64,000 nucleotides of DNA from positions 744,001-808,000 of the forward strand of contig NZ_CP033204.1 in NCBI RefSeq assembly GCF_022701295.1, given 5' to 3'. Below, piece after piece: positions 26,322 to 35,067 of this stretch. Within the stretch, counting starts at the first letter, position 1, and the number at the start of each line of letters is the position of its first letter. The position numbers were made by a program, and so were the translations under genes. Source of the stretch: Sphingopyxis sp. YF1. GTDB taxonomy: Bacteria > Pseudomonadota > Alphaproteobacteria > Sphingomonadales > Sphingomonadaceae. The notes below the pieces were generated by a model. That model was not told the origin of the DNA and searched no databases. It was given only the letters and a program-made list of their open reading frames with translations.

Positions 26322-27962
26322 ATGTACGATCAATATTACGGCTTTACGGGACGCCCGTTCCAGCTGACGCCCGATCCGAATTTCTATTTCGAAAGCGGTA
26401 CCCACCGCAAGGCGATGTCCTACCTCGGATACGGGCTGGCGCAGGGCGAGGGCTTCATCGTCATCACCGGCGACGTCGGCGCGGGCAAGACGACGCTGGT
26501 CGGCCATCTGATGAACACGATCGACCCCAGCCGGCTGACCGCGGTCAAGCTGGTGTCGACGCAGGTCGAGGGCGACGACCTCCTCCGCCTCGTCGCCGAA
26601 CAGTTCGGGCTCGACTGGGAAGGCGAGAGCAAGGCCGAACTGCTGCGCTCGATGGAGCAATATCTGCGCGAACAGGCGCGCGCCGGTCGCCGCACGCTGC
26701 TGATCGTCGACGAGGGGCAGAATCTCGCCATCTCGGCGCTCGAAGAGCTGCGCATGCTGTCGAACTTCCAGCTCGGCGGGCATTCGCTGCTGCAGATCTT
26801 CCTGCTCGGCCAGCCCGAATTCCGCCAGACGCTGTTTCACTCGCCGTCGCTCGAACAGCTGCGCCAGCGCGTGATTGCGACGCACCACCTCGATCCGATG
26901 GAACCCGAGGAGGTCGAGCCCTATATCCTCCACCGCCTCGGCAAGGTCGGCTGGACCGGCAATCCGAGCTTCAGCCCCGACGCGTTCGAGGAAATCTTCG
27001 ATCATAGCGAAGGCGTGCCGCGCAAATTGAACGTGCTCGTCAGCCGCTTGCTGCTGTTCGGTGCGGTCGAGCAATTGAACCGCATCACCGGCCACCATGT
27101 CCGCGCGGTCGTCGCCGAGGTCGAGGCCGACCGCGGCTTCGACGAAAAGGCGCTGGTGCCGCCGGTCCCCGAAGCGGTCTTCGCGGCGCCCGCCGCGAGC
27201 GCGCCGGCCCATGTGCCGCCCCCGCCGAAGCCGGTGGCCTCGCTCGTCGCGGTGCCCGAAGCCGTTATCCGTATGCCGACGCCGCCGGCCGCGCCGGTCG
27301 CCGATCCCTTTGCCGAAGAACCGCTCGAACTGGTGGTCGAGGCCGACGCCGAGGCACCGCTCGAATGGCCCGCTCCGGCCGCCTCTGCCGAACCCGACCA
27401 TGAAGCCGCGGGCTTCGATCCGGTGTCCGTCGCCGGCGATGCGCCGCCCTTCGCGGCGCCCGAACTGGTACATGAACCGGCACCCGAGCCAGAGGCTGAA
27501 CCCGTCCGCGGCCTCGAACGGCTGGCGCGCTGGGGCATGCCCGAAGAGGCCGAGCCGATGCCGCTGGCGCGGGGTCCAGCAAGCTTCGTCGAGGCGCGCT
27601 CGCTCGTCGCCGAGCAGCTCGGCCTCGCGTCCGCCGCGCCAGAACCGGCGCCGGAGCCGGTGGTCGCCGCGGTCAACGAGCCGTTCGAACGGGTCGAAGC
27701 TTTGGCCGGATCCGATGCCCCGGCGGTCGATGCTGTCGGCGAAACCGCGCCCGAAACGAGCGTCGCCGAACCGGCACCAGCCGCGCCCCCGGCCGACGAT
27801 GCCCAGCTGGTCGCGTTGCAGCGCCAGATCGCGGGGCTCGAGGCGCGGATCGCCGAACAGGACCTCGCGCTGCGCCGCGTACTTGATTTGCTGATCGATT
27901 GGGTCGAACGCGATCCGGCGAATGCGCCCGATCCGACGCTGACGCAGGGCTGGGCCGCCTGA
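26322..27962 (+). CDS. XrtA-system ATPase (ExeA/GspA-like) with long C-terminal extension
   Basis: A 546-residue AAA ATPase (family recalled as TIGR03015). The start MYDQYYGFTGRPFQLTPDPN is the hallmark ExeA-type N-terminus; Walker A GDVGAGKTTLV is at residues 50-60 and Walker B LLIVDEGQNLAI at about 126-137. The AAA core ends near residue 270 (ITGHHVRAVVAEVEADRG). Usual members stop about 70 residues later, but here about 200 residues rich in Pro, Ala and Glu follow, ending in a coiled coil (LVALQRQIAGLEARIAEQDL). GGGGAAGACGAT lies upstream of the ATG. It may couple ATP use to assembly of the export complex. Confidence 0.9.
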   Translation: MYDQYYGFTGRPFQLTPDPNFYFESGTHRKAMSYLGYGLAQGEGFIVITGDVGAGKTTLVGHLMNTIDPSRLTAVKLVSTQVEGDDLLRLVAEQFGLDWEGESKAELLRSMEQYLREQARAGRRTLLIVDEGQNLAISALEELRMLSNFQLGGHSLLQIFLLGQPEFRQTLFHSPSLEQLRQRVIATHHLDPMEPEEVEPYILHRLGKVGWTGNPSFSPDAFEEIFDHSEGVPRKLNVLVSRLLLFGAVEQLNRITGHHVRAVVAEVEADRGFDEKALVPPVPEAVFAAPAASAPAHVPPPPKPVASLVAVPEAVIRMPTPPAAPVADPFAEEPLELVVEADAEAPLEWPAPAASAEPDHEAAGFDPVSVAGDAPPFAAPELVHEPAPEPEAEPVRGLERLARWGMPEEAEPMPLARGPASFVEARSLVAEQLGLASAAPEPAPEPVVAAVNEPFERVEALAGSDAPAVDAVGETAPETSVAEPAPAAPPADDAQLVALQRQIAGLEARIAEQDLALRRVLDLLIDWVERDPANAPDPTLTQGWAA

Positions 27963-28006
27963 CGGCGACCTCCTGCGTGTGCGGAACCGGTCGATGAAGG
28001 TGAGGG

Positions 28007-28870
28007 ATGATGCAGAACGGCCTGTCGGTCGATGTCGAGGACTGGTTCCAGGTCGGCGCCTTTGAGCGCACGATCGACCGTGCCGACTGGCCGGCGCTCG
28101 AATGCCGGGTCGAGGCGAACAGCGACGCGGTGTTGCAGATTTTTGCCGACGCCGGGGTGCGCGGCACCTTTTTCACGCTGGGCTGGGTCGCCGAACGCTA
28201 TCCGGCGCTGATCCGGCGGATCGTCGATGCGGGGCACGAACTCGCAAGCCACGGATATGACCACAAGCGCGTGTTCCAGATGAGCGCCGCCGAATTCGCT
28301 GCCGACCTCCAAAAGACGCAGGCAATCCTCGAGGATCTGGGCGGGGTCGCGGTGCGCGGCTATCGCGCGCCGAGCTTCTCGGTCGATCACCGCACCCCCT
28401 GGGCGCATGCGGTGCTCGCCGAACAGGGCTATGCCTATTCGTCGAGCGTCGCGCCGGTCGTGCACGATCATTATGGCTGGCCCGCCAGCCCGCGCCACGC
28501 GTGGCGACCGCTCGCCGACAGCGATCTCGTCGAATGGCCGGTAACCACCGCGCGCTTTGCGGGGCGCACGCTCGCGGCGGGCGGCGGCGGTTTCATGCGG
28601 CTCCTGCCCTATGGCTTCACGCGCTGGGCGATCGGGAGGATGAACGCCGAGGGGCATCCCGCGATCCTCTATTTCCATCCGTGGGAAATCGACCCCGGCC
28701 AGCCGCGCGTCGCCGACGCGCCGCTCCGGTCGAAGTTCCGCCATTACAGCGGCCTGTCGGCGATGGCGGGCAAGCTTCGCAAACTGCTCGGCGATTTCGA
28801 ATGGACACGCGCCGACGCGCTGCTTCCAGCGCAGCGGCAGCGCGCCATGCCCTGGCAAGCCGCGGCGTGA
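28007..28870 (+). CDS. XrtA-system polysaccharide deacetylase
   Basis: A 287-residue NodB-domain enzyme (family recalled as TIGR03006) that removes N-acetyl groups from the exopolysaccharide, probably in the cytoplasm or periplasm as no signal peptide is visible. The N-terminal GLSVDVEDWFQVG carries the catalytic and metal-binding aspartates; the metal histidines lie in GHELASHGYDHKRVFQ, and RGYRAPSFSVDH gives the conserved Arg. The C-terminal IDPGQPRVADAPLRSKFRHY is specific to the XrtA branch. The ATG at 28007 is followed by a second ATG at 28010; either may be used. The stop overlaps a GTG start of the next gene. Confidence 0.92.
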   Translation: MMQNGLSVDVEDWFQVGAFERTIDRADWPALECRVEANSDAVLQIFADAGVRGTFFTLGWVAERYPALIRRIVDAGHELASHGYDHKRVFQMSAAEFAADLQKTQAILEDLGGVAVRGYRAPSFSVDHRTPWAHAVLAEQGYAYSSSVAPVVHDHYGWPASPRHAWRPLADSDLVEWPVTTARFAGRTLAAGGGGFMRLLPYGFTRWAIGRMNAEGHPAILYFHPWEIDPGQPRVADAPLRSKFRHYSGLSAMAGKLRKLLGDFEWTRADALLPAQRQRAMPWQAAA

Positions 28871-29934
28871 ATGCCCCGACGCTTTCGCCGCGGCCGGATT
28901 TCGCCGGTGCGCCCCTGTCCGATGCCGCGGCGTGGGATGCCTATGTCGCCGCGCATCCGCAGGCGACGCCCTTTCACAGCCGTGCGTGGTGCGAGGCGAT
29001 CACCCGCGCCACCGGTCATCGCTGTCACCTGATCACCGCGCGCGACGCGACCGGGGTGCTGACCGGCTTGTTGCCGCTCCACCACGTCCGCTCGCCGCTG
29101 TTCGGGCAGGCGCTCGTCGGCAGCGGCTTCGCGGTCGACGGCGGGCTGCTCGCCGACGATCCAGCGGTGGCCGCGACGCTCGCCGAGGGCGCGGCGGCGA
29201 TGGCCGCCTCGCTCGGCGTGCCGTCGGTCGAACTGCGCGGCGGCGCGGTGCCCACCGGCACGGGCTGGACTCGCGAGGAGGGGGTTTATGCCGGCTTTGC
29301 GCGCGACCTCGCCGCCGACGACGAGGCCGAACTGCTCGCGATCCCGCGCAAGCAGCGCGCCGAGGTGCGCAAGGCGCTGGCGGGCGGGCTGACGGTGACG
29401 ACCGGACGTGACGCCGCCGTGCGCGCTGCCCACCATGCCGTCTATGCCGAGAGCGTCCGCAACCTCGGCACGCCGGTCTTTCCCAAGGCCTTGTTTTCGC
29501 ACGTGCTCGATGCCTTTGGCGACGCTGCCGACATCCTCGAGGTGCGCCATGACGGGCGCGTCGTGGCAAGCGTGCTCAGCCTCTACTGGCGCGGCGTGGT
29601 GATGCCCTATTGGGGCGGCGGCACCTTCGCCGCGCGCGGGCTGCGCGCGAACGAGCTGATGTATTATGCGCTGATGCGCCACGCGCGCGGTCGCGGCTGC
29701 ACGCGCTTCGATTTCGGGCGCTCGAAGCTCGGCACCGGCCCCTTCGCCTACAAGAAGAACTGGGGTTTCGAACCCGAACCGCGCGTCTATGCCCGCTGGC
29801 TCGCGCCGGGCGAACGCCCGCGCGACACCAATCCCAACAGCGCCCGATACCGGCTTCAGGTCGACCTGTGGAAAAAGCTGCCGCTGTGGGCGGCGAACCG
29901 CATCGGGCCGCTGATCGCGCGCGGCCTCGGCTGA
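28867..29934 (+). CDS. FemAB-family XrtA/PEP-CTERM system protein
   Basis: A 355-residue double-GNAT protein of the FemAB-like XrtA family (recalled as TIGR03019), proposed to transfer an aminoacyl or acyl group. FHSRAWCEAITRATGHRCHL, LPLHHVRSPLFGQALVGSGF and the conserved C-terminal MPYWGGGTFAARGLRANELM and FDFGRSKLGTGPFAYKKNWG are characteristic. The start is a GTG overlapping the deacetylase stop (GTGA); the nearby ATG at 28871 is out of frame. With the proteins at 17310 and 35068 it makes three GNAT-fold proteins of this type in and beside the locus. Confidence 0.9.
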   Translation: MNAPTLSPRPDFAGAPLSDAAAWDAYVAAHPQATPFHSRAWCEAITRATGHRCHLITARDATGVLTGLLPLHHVRSPLFGQALVGSGFAVDGGLLADDPAVAATLAEGAAAMAASLGVPSVELRGGAVPTGTGWTREEGVYAGFARDLAADDEAELLAIPRKQRAEVRKALAGGLTVTTGRDAAVRAAHHAVYAESVRNLGTPVFPKALFSHVLDAFGDAADILEVRHDGRVVASVLSLYWRGVVMPYWGGGTFAARGLRANELMYYALMRHARGRGCTRFDFGRSKLGTGPFAYKKNWGFEPEPRVYARWLAPGERPRDTNPNSARYRLQVDLWKKLPLWAANRIGPLIARGLG

Positions 29935-29936
29935 CG

Positions 29937-31142
29937 ATGGCCGAAATCCTCTTTCTGGTGCACCGCGCGCCCTGGCCGCCCGACCGCGGCGACCGCATCC
30001 GCAGCTGGCACATGTTCGAGGCGCTGGCGAAGCTGGCGCCGGTGCATGTCGCGGCGCTGGCCGACAATGAGAGCGATGCGGCCGCCGCGCGCGCGAAGAT
30101 GGCGCCGCTGTGCAAAAGCCTGGCGGTCGAGGTGCGCAACGCCTCGCGTCCGGTCGCGCTGGCGCAGGCGGTGCTGCGCGGCGAGCCGGTGTCGAACCGG
30201 CTGTTCCGCAACGCCGCATTGGCGCGCCATGTCGCGGCGTTGCTGGCCCGCGGCGACGTGACGCATATCGTCGCCTTTTCGGGGCAGATGGCGCAATATC
30301 TGCCCGCGGGTTTCGACGGCCCGGTGGTGATGGATTTCGTCGACGTCGATTCGGCGAAATTCGCCACCTATGCGGCGCAGGACGGGCGCCAGCCGCTGCA
30401 CTGGGTGCACGCCCGCGAGGCGCGCGTGCTCGCCGATTACGAGGCCGAGGTCGCGGCGCGCGTCGACGCGAGCCTGTTCGTCAGCGCGGCCGAGGCGGCG
30501 CTGTTCCGTGGACGGAGCGGGCTCGACGCCGACCGGGTGCGCGCGGTCGAGAACGGCATCGACACCGGGCGTTTCGACCCCGCGCTGCCGTTCGAACCGG
30601 TCGGCGCGGGCGAGGGACCGCTCGCGGTCTTCACCGGGCAGATGGATTATCGCCCCAATATCGACGCGGTGCGCTGGTTCGCGGCCGACATCCTGCCGCT
30701 GCTCCGGCAACGCCACCCCGATGCGCGCTTCGTGATCGTCGGGCGCGCGCCGACCGAAGAGGTGCGCGCGCTCGCCGCGCGGCCCGGCGTCACGGTGACG
30801 GGCGAGGTGCCCGACGTGCGCCCCTGGCTCGCCGCGGCCGATGTGGTGGTGGCGCCGCTGCTGCTCGCGCGCGGCATCCAGAACAAGCTGCTCGAGGCGA
30901 TGGCGATGGCGCGTCCGGTCGTCGCGAGCGCCGCCGCCGCCGAGGGGATCGATGCGACCCCGGGGGATCATCTGCTGGTCGCCGACGGCGCCGAGGGCAT
31001 CGCGGCAGCGACCGCGTCATTGTTCGACGACCGTGCGCGGGCGGCGGCGATGGGGCGCGCGGCGCGCGACCGGATGATCGCGCGCTACGGCTGGGACGCG
31101 CGGCTCGCGCCGCTCGCCGATCTGCTGGGGCTGGCGGCATGA
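29937..31142 (+). CDS. XrtA-system glycosyltransferase (GT4-like)
   Basis: A 401-residue GT-B fold sugar transferase (family recalled as TIGR03087). The N-terminus AEILFLVHRAPWPPDRGDRI is the diagnostic signature, and the C-terminal nucleotide-sugar domain includes FTGQMDYRPNIDAVRWFA, FVIVGRAPTEEVRALAARPG, GEVPDVRPWLAAADVVVAPL and GIQNKLLEAMAMARPVV with the acidic residue that holds the donor. It adds one sugar to the lipid-linked repeat unit on the cytoplasmic face. It starts 2 bp after the FemAB-like stop and overlaps the exosortase start (ATGA). It is the only glycosyltransferase in the window. Confidence 0.92.
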   Translation: MAEILFLVHRAPWPPDRGDRIRSWHMFEALAKLAPVHVAALADNESDAAAARAKMAPLCKSLAVEVRNASRPVALAQAVLRGEPVSNRLFRNAALARHVAALLARGDVTHIVAFSGQMAQYLPAGFDGPVVMDFVDVDSAKFATYAAQDGRQPLHWVHAREARVLADYEAEVAARVDASLFVSAAEAALFRGRSGLDADRVRAVENGIDTGRFDPALPFEPVGAGEGPLAVFTGQMDYRPNIDAVRWFAADILPLLRQRHPDARFVIVGRAPTEEVRALAARPGVTVTGEVPDVRPWLAAADVVVAPLLLARGIQNKLLEAMAMARPVVASAAAAEGIDATPGDHLLVADGAEGIAAATASLFDDRARAAAMGRAARDRMIARYGWDARLAPLADLLGLAA

Positions 31143-32656
31143 GCGCGCCGAAGATCCGGCTCGGGTCGCCGAAGGCGTGGACGGCCTGGCAGCGGCACCT
31201 TGCCGCGCTGGCGGGACTGTGGACCGTGCTGCTCGCGATCTTTCATGGCGACGCTGCCGACATGGCGGGCATCTGGTGGCACAGTTCGACCTTTACCCAC
31301 TGCCTGCTGATGGTGCCGATGATCGGCTGGCTGGTGTCGCAGCGCGTGCCGCTGCTCAGGACGCTGGCGCCGGCGTGGTGGCCGCCCGCGCTGCTCTGGA
31401 TCGCGGGGGGCGGACTGACCTGGCTCGTCGGTGAAGCGGCTGGCGTCGGCCTGTTCCGCCAGCTTGGGCTGGTGCTGATGCTGCAGGGCGCGGTCGGCGC
31501 GGCGCTGGGCGAAAGGCTCGTGCGCGGGCTGCTCTTCCCGCTGGCCTATGCGCTGCTGCTTGTGCCCTTCGGCGAAGAACTGGTGCCTTTGCTCCAGACC
31601 TTCACCGCGCATATCAGCATCGTCCTGCTCCATCTCGCGGGGCTCGAGGCGCAGATGGAGGGTGTGTTCATCACTACGCGGGCGGGTTTTTTCGAGGTCG
31701 CCGAGGAATGTTCGGGGGTCAATTTCCTGATCGCGATGCTCGCTTACTCGGTGTTCGCGGCGCATCTCTGCTTCAAAAGCTGGACGCGGCGGATCGTTTT
31801 CGTCGCGCTCGCGCTGGTGACGACGATCCTCGCCAATGCGCTGCGCGCATGGGCGACGATGGTCGCGGCGGAGATCTGGGGGATCGAGGCGGCGGGCGGC
31901 ATCGACCATATCTTTTACGGCTGGATCTTTTTCGGACTCGTCATCCTGCTGGTGATGCTGGTCGCGAAGCGCTGGTTTGACCGCCCGGCGAACGACGCCG
32001 CGGTCGACCTCGCGGGGTTGCACGGCACGCCGCGTTTCGCGGGCCCGGCGAAGGTCGTGCTGCCCGCCGCGCTCGCGCTGCCGCTGCTGTTCGCCGCGTG
32101 GGCGGGGCTGGTCGGCGGGCGCGACGCGCCGCTCGCGGCGACGATCGAGGTCGCGACGCCCGCGGGCTGGCGCGAAACGCTGGCCGACGGGGTGCGCTGG
32201 ACACCGCGTTTCGACGGCGCCGACCGCGTGACGCTGCGCCATTTCGTCGATGCGAAAGGGCGCCGGGTGACGGTCGCGATCGGCGGCTATGAACGCCAGG
32301 CCGAGGGGCGCGAGGTCGTCGCTTTCGGGCAGGGGGCGGTCGATACCGGCGGCGGCTGGGCATGGAGCGCGCGGCTCGCCGGCGTCGACGGCGGGCGGAC
32401 CGAACGGCTGCTCCATCCGGGGCCCGTGCTGCGCGATGCCGCAACCTTCTATGTCGTCGACGGCGTCGCGACCGGCGATCCGCGCCGCGCGAAGATCGCG
32501 GGATTGAAGGCGCGGCTGCTCGGCGGCGATCCGCGCGCGCTGTCGCTGATCGTGTCGAGCGAACAGGGACAGGGGGGCGTACAAGCGATCGGCGATTTCG
32601 TTTCCGCGTCGGGCGGAGCGCAGGTGATGGCTGACCGCGCGCTCGAAACGCGTTAA
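31139..32656 (+). CDS. xrtA: Exosortase A fused to an EpsI domain
   Basis: Inner-membrane transpeptidase-like sorting enzyme that cleaves proteins bearing a C-terminal PEP-CTERM signal. The N-terminal half (about residues 20-290) has eight or so membrane helices and the catalytic triad Cys191 (VAEECSGVNFLIAM), Arg236 (LANALRAWATM) and His257 (GGIDHIFYGWIFF). The rest (about 305-505) is a periplasmic EpsI/DUF3485 domain, with TPAGWRETLADGVRWTPRF and VAIGGYERQAEGREVV. The fused form is common in sphingomonads, whereas EpsI is a separate gene in some betaproteobacteria. Start overlaps the glycosyltransferase stop. Confidence 0.95.
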   Translation: MSAPKIRLGSPKAWTAWQRHLAALAGLWTVLLAIFHGDAADMAGIWWHSSTFTHCLLMVPMIGWLVSQRVPLLRTLAPAWWPPALLWIAGGGLTWLVGEAAGVGLFRQLGLVLMLQGAVGAALGERLVRGLLFPLAYALLLVPFGEELVPLLQTFTAHISIVLLHLAGLEAQMEGVFITTRAGFFEVAEECSGVNFLIAMLAYSVFAAHLCFKSWTRRIVFVALALVTTILANALRAWATMVAAEIWGIEAAGGIDHIFYGWIFFGLVILLVMLVAKRWFDRPANDAAVDLAGLHGTPRFAGPAKVVLPAALALPLLFAAWAGLVGGRDAPLAATIEVATPAGWRETLADGVRWTPRFDGADRVTLRHFVDAKGRRVTVAIGGYERQAEGREVVAFGQGAVDTGGGWAWSARLAGVDGGRTERLLHPGPVLRDAATFYVVDGVATGDPRRAKIAGLKARLLGGDPRALSLIVSSEQGQGGVQAIGDFVSASGGAQVMADRALETR

Positions 32657-32669
32657 GAGCGGTCGCTAT

Positions 32670-34565
32670 ATGTGCGGGATCGCGGGTCTTTATCATCTGG
32701 ACACGGCCAAGCCGGTCGATCCCGCGCGGCTGCGCGCGATGCTCCACCCGATGGGACATCGCGGCCCCGACGGCAGCGGCACCTGGACCGCGCCCGGCGT
32801 CGGGCTCGGCCATTTGCGCCTGTCGATCATCGACATCGAGGGCAGTCCGCAGCCGATGGCGAGCGACGACGAAGCGGTGACGATCAGCTTCAACGGCGAG
32901 ATCTATAATTTCCGCGAGTTGCGGAGCGAGCTTGAGGACCGCGGCCACCGTTTCCGGACCAGCGGCGATACCGAGGTGATCGTCGCGGCGTGGCGGCAAT
33001 GGGGCGTCGACTGCCTGCCGCGGCTCAACGGCATGTTCGCCTTTGCGATCCACGACCACCGGCGCGGTTGCCTGTTCCTCGCGCGCGACCGGCTGGGGGT
33101 GAAGCCACTGCACCATGCGCGACTGTCCGACGGGTCGGTGGCTTTCGCCTCCGAGCTCAAGGGCCTGCTGCGCCACCCGCTGCTGCGGCAGGAGGCCAAT
33201 CTGTCGGCGGTCGAGGATTTCCTCGCGCTGGGCTATGTTCCCGACGACAATTGCATCGTCGCGGGGGTCGAGAAATTGCCCGCGGGTCATTATCTGCTGC
33301 TCGAACGCGGCAAGCCGATGCCCCGGCCGACACGGTGGTGGGCGCCCGATTTTTCGAAGCGCATCCGGGCTTCGGAAGGCGAGGCGGCCGAGCATCTGGT
33401 GCATCTGATGCGCGCCGCGGTGACCGACCGCATGGTCGCTGACGTGCCGCTCGGCGCCTTTTTGTCGGGCGGGGTCGATTCGAGCGCGGTCGTCGCGCTG
33501 ATGGCAGAGGCGAGCAGCAAGGCGGTCAAAACCTGCACCATCGGCTTCGACCAGGCGGCGCTCGACGAGACGGCCCATGCGCAGATGGTCGCCGAACGTT
33601 TTGCCACCGATCACCGCACGCGGACCGTCGCGGCGAGCGATTTCGACCTGATCGACCGCATCGCCGACATGTTCGACGAGCCCTTTGCCGACGCGAGTGC
33701 GCTGCCGACGTACCGCGTGTGCGAGCTCGCGCGCGAGGAGGTGACGGTGGCGCTGTCGGGCGACGGCGCCGACGAAGCGTTCGCGGGATATCGCCGGCTG
33801 GTATTCCAGCATCAGGAAGAGCGGTTGCGCGGGTTGATCCCCGGGGTGCTGCGGCGGAATATCCTCGGGCCGCTCGCCAGGGTCTGGCCGCAGATGGACT
33901 GGGCCCCGCGTCCGCTGCGCGCGCGCGCGACGCTCGCCAGCCTGTCGAAGAGCGGCGCCGAAGGCTATGCCGAGGCGGTCGGCGTGACCGGCCCCGCGCA
34001 GCGCGCGCGATTGTTCAACGGCGCCGCGAAACGGGCGCTGGGCGATCATGTCGCCGAAGCGCGCTACTGGAAGGCGATGGCCGAGGCGCCCGCGCGCGAG
34101 GCGCTCGACCGCGCGCAATATGCCGACATGATGATCTGGCTGCCCGGCGACATCCTGACCAAGACCGACCGGATGAGCATGGCGGTGAGCCTTGAGGTGC
34201 GCGAGCCTTTGCTCGACTACCGGCTGGTCGAATTCGCCGCGTCGCTGCCGGCGTCGATGCGCGTCAAGGGCGGCACGGGCAAGGCGATCATGAAGCAGGC
34301 GATGGAGCGTTACCTGCCGCACGACATCCTCTATCGCCCCAAGATGGGGTTCGTGACGCCGGTGTCGCACTGGTTTCGCGGGCCGCTGATCGAGCAGGCA
34401 AGGGCGCTGGCGACCTCGTCGACGCTTGCGCGGTCGGGCTGGTTCGACATGGCCGAAATCGAACGCATCGTCGCCGCGCACCAGTCGGGCCGCCGCGACC
34501 ATGGGCGGCTGATCTGGCAATTTTTCATGCTCGAAAAGTCGCTGACGAAGCTGTTCGAGATCTAG
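32670..34565 (+). CDS. XrtA/PEP-CTERM system amidotransferase (asparagine synthase-like)
   Basis: A 631-residue asparagine-synthetase-type amidotransferase (family recalled as TIGR03108). Cys2 (MCGIAGLYHLD) is the glutaminase nucleophile, with MGHRGPDGSGTW and ISFNGEIYNFRELRSELE of the class II GATase domain. The ATP pyrophosphatase domain has VPLGAFLSGGVDSSAVVALM and SGDGADEAFAGYRRL. It probably amidates a uronic acid or other carboxylate on the polysaccharide rather than making asparagine. It follows xrtA by 13 bp and is the last gene of the rightward arm; a repeat-rich gap of about 500 bp follows. Confidence 0.93.
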   Translation: MCGIAGLYHLDTAKPVDPARLRAMLHPMGHRGPDGSGTWTAPGVGLGHLRLSIIDIEGSPQPMASDDEAVTISFNGEIYNFRELRSELEDRGHRFRTSGDTEVIVAAWRQWGVDCLPRLNGMFAFAIHDHRRGCLFLARDRLGVKPLHHARLSDGSVAFASELKGLLRHPLLRQEANLSAVEDFLALGYVPDDNCIVAGVEKLPAGHYLLLERGKPMPRPTRWWAPDFSKRIRASEGEAAEHLVHLMRAAVTDRMVADVPLGAFLSGGVDSSAVVALMAEASSKAVKTCTIGFDQAALDETAHAQMVAERFATDHRTRTVAASDFDLIDRIADMFDEPFADASALPTYRVCELAREEVTVALSGDGADEAFAGYRRLVFQHQEERLRGLIPGVLRRNILGPLARVWPQMDWAPRPLRARATLASLSKSGAEGYAEAVGVTGPAQRARLFNGAAKRALGDHVAEARYWKAMAEAPAREALDRAQYADMMIWLPGDILTKTDRMSMAVSLEVREPLLDYRLVEFAASLPASMRVKGGTGKAIMKQAMERYLPHDILYRPKMGFVTPVSHWFRGPLIEQARALATSSTLARSGWFDMAEIERIVAAHQSGRRDHGRLIWQFFMLEKSLTKLFEI

Positions 34566-34652
34566 CGGCGCCGCGCGGGGATGGCCCGGCGGCGTCGTGG
34601 GACGGTGGCGGTTTCGGGGTGGGGAGCTGCCGATTGAGCGACGAACCGGTTT

Positions 34653-34767
34653 CCCCTCCCGCGTGCGGGAGGGGCAGCGAGGCTTGCCAGCTTGCTGGCT
34701 AGCCGCAGCGGGGTGGGCCATCGCGACGCCGCTGCCCACCCCCGACCCCTCCCGCAAGCGGGAGGGG
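34653..34767. repeat. Paired hairpin element (family F)
   Basis: Two nearly identical self-complementary blocks, CCCCTCCCGC-GT-GCGGGAGGGG (34653-34674) and CCCCTCCCGC-AA-GCGGGAGGGG (34746-34767), are separated by 71 bp that contain GCTTGCCAGCTTGCTGGCTAG. Because each block is its own palindrome, the two can also pair with each other. Confidence 0.78.
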
Positions 34768-34800
34768 AGAAGAGCGGCGGCAACCGGTCGCTTTCCGCCA

Positions 34801-34935
34801 ATCCTCCCTGTCGCATAGCGATGGGGAGGGGGACCGCCGCCGCAGGCGGTGGTGGAGGGGCCGCAACGGCGCGTCCTTCGCCCCTCCGTCAGCGCTGCGC
34901 GCTGCCACCTCCCCATGGCTTCGCCACAGGGAGGA
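34801..34935. repeat. Long compound palindrome (family E), copy 2, inverted
   Basis: Bounded by ATCCTCCCTGT and ACAGGGAGGA like the copies at 12489 and 49091, but the inner blocks are in the opposite order: ATGGGGAGGGGGACCG comes first and CTCCGTCAGCGCTGCGCGCT last. It is therefore inserted or resolved in reverse orientation. Confidence 0.8.
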
Positions 34936-35067
34936 GCGGACTTGCCGCTTCCGGTCTACTCCGCCAGCATGCCACGACCTTCGCGCGCCGCCGCGCGGGG
35001 GTCGCAAGGACGGCACCGGTTGGAATCGCCACCTCATTTTAACTCCTCGGTGCTAGGCTGGTCCGCA

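Larger units (their letters stand above)
34566..35067. other. 502-bp intergenic region with two repeat elements
   Basis: The gap between the amidotransferase and the GNAT-like gene contains family F (34653-34767) and family E copy 2 (34801-34935) and no credible gene. The repeats may end transcription of the XrtA operon. About 130 bp free of repeats precede the next gene and could contain its promoter, which I cannot define. Confidence 0.7.

Noticed and set aside
31941..34916. 991-codon minus-strand open frame opposite the amidotransferase
   Set aside because: Antisense shadow; no recognisable domain, and it runs through repeat elements.
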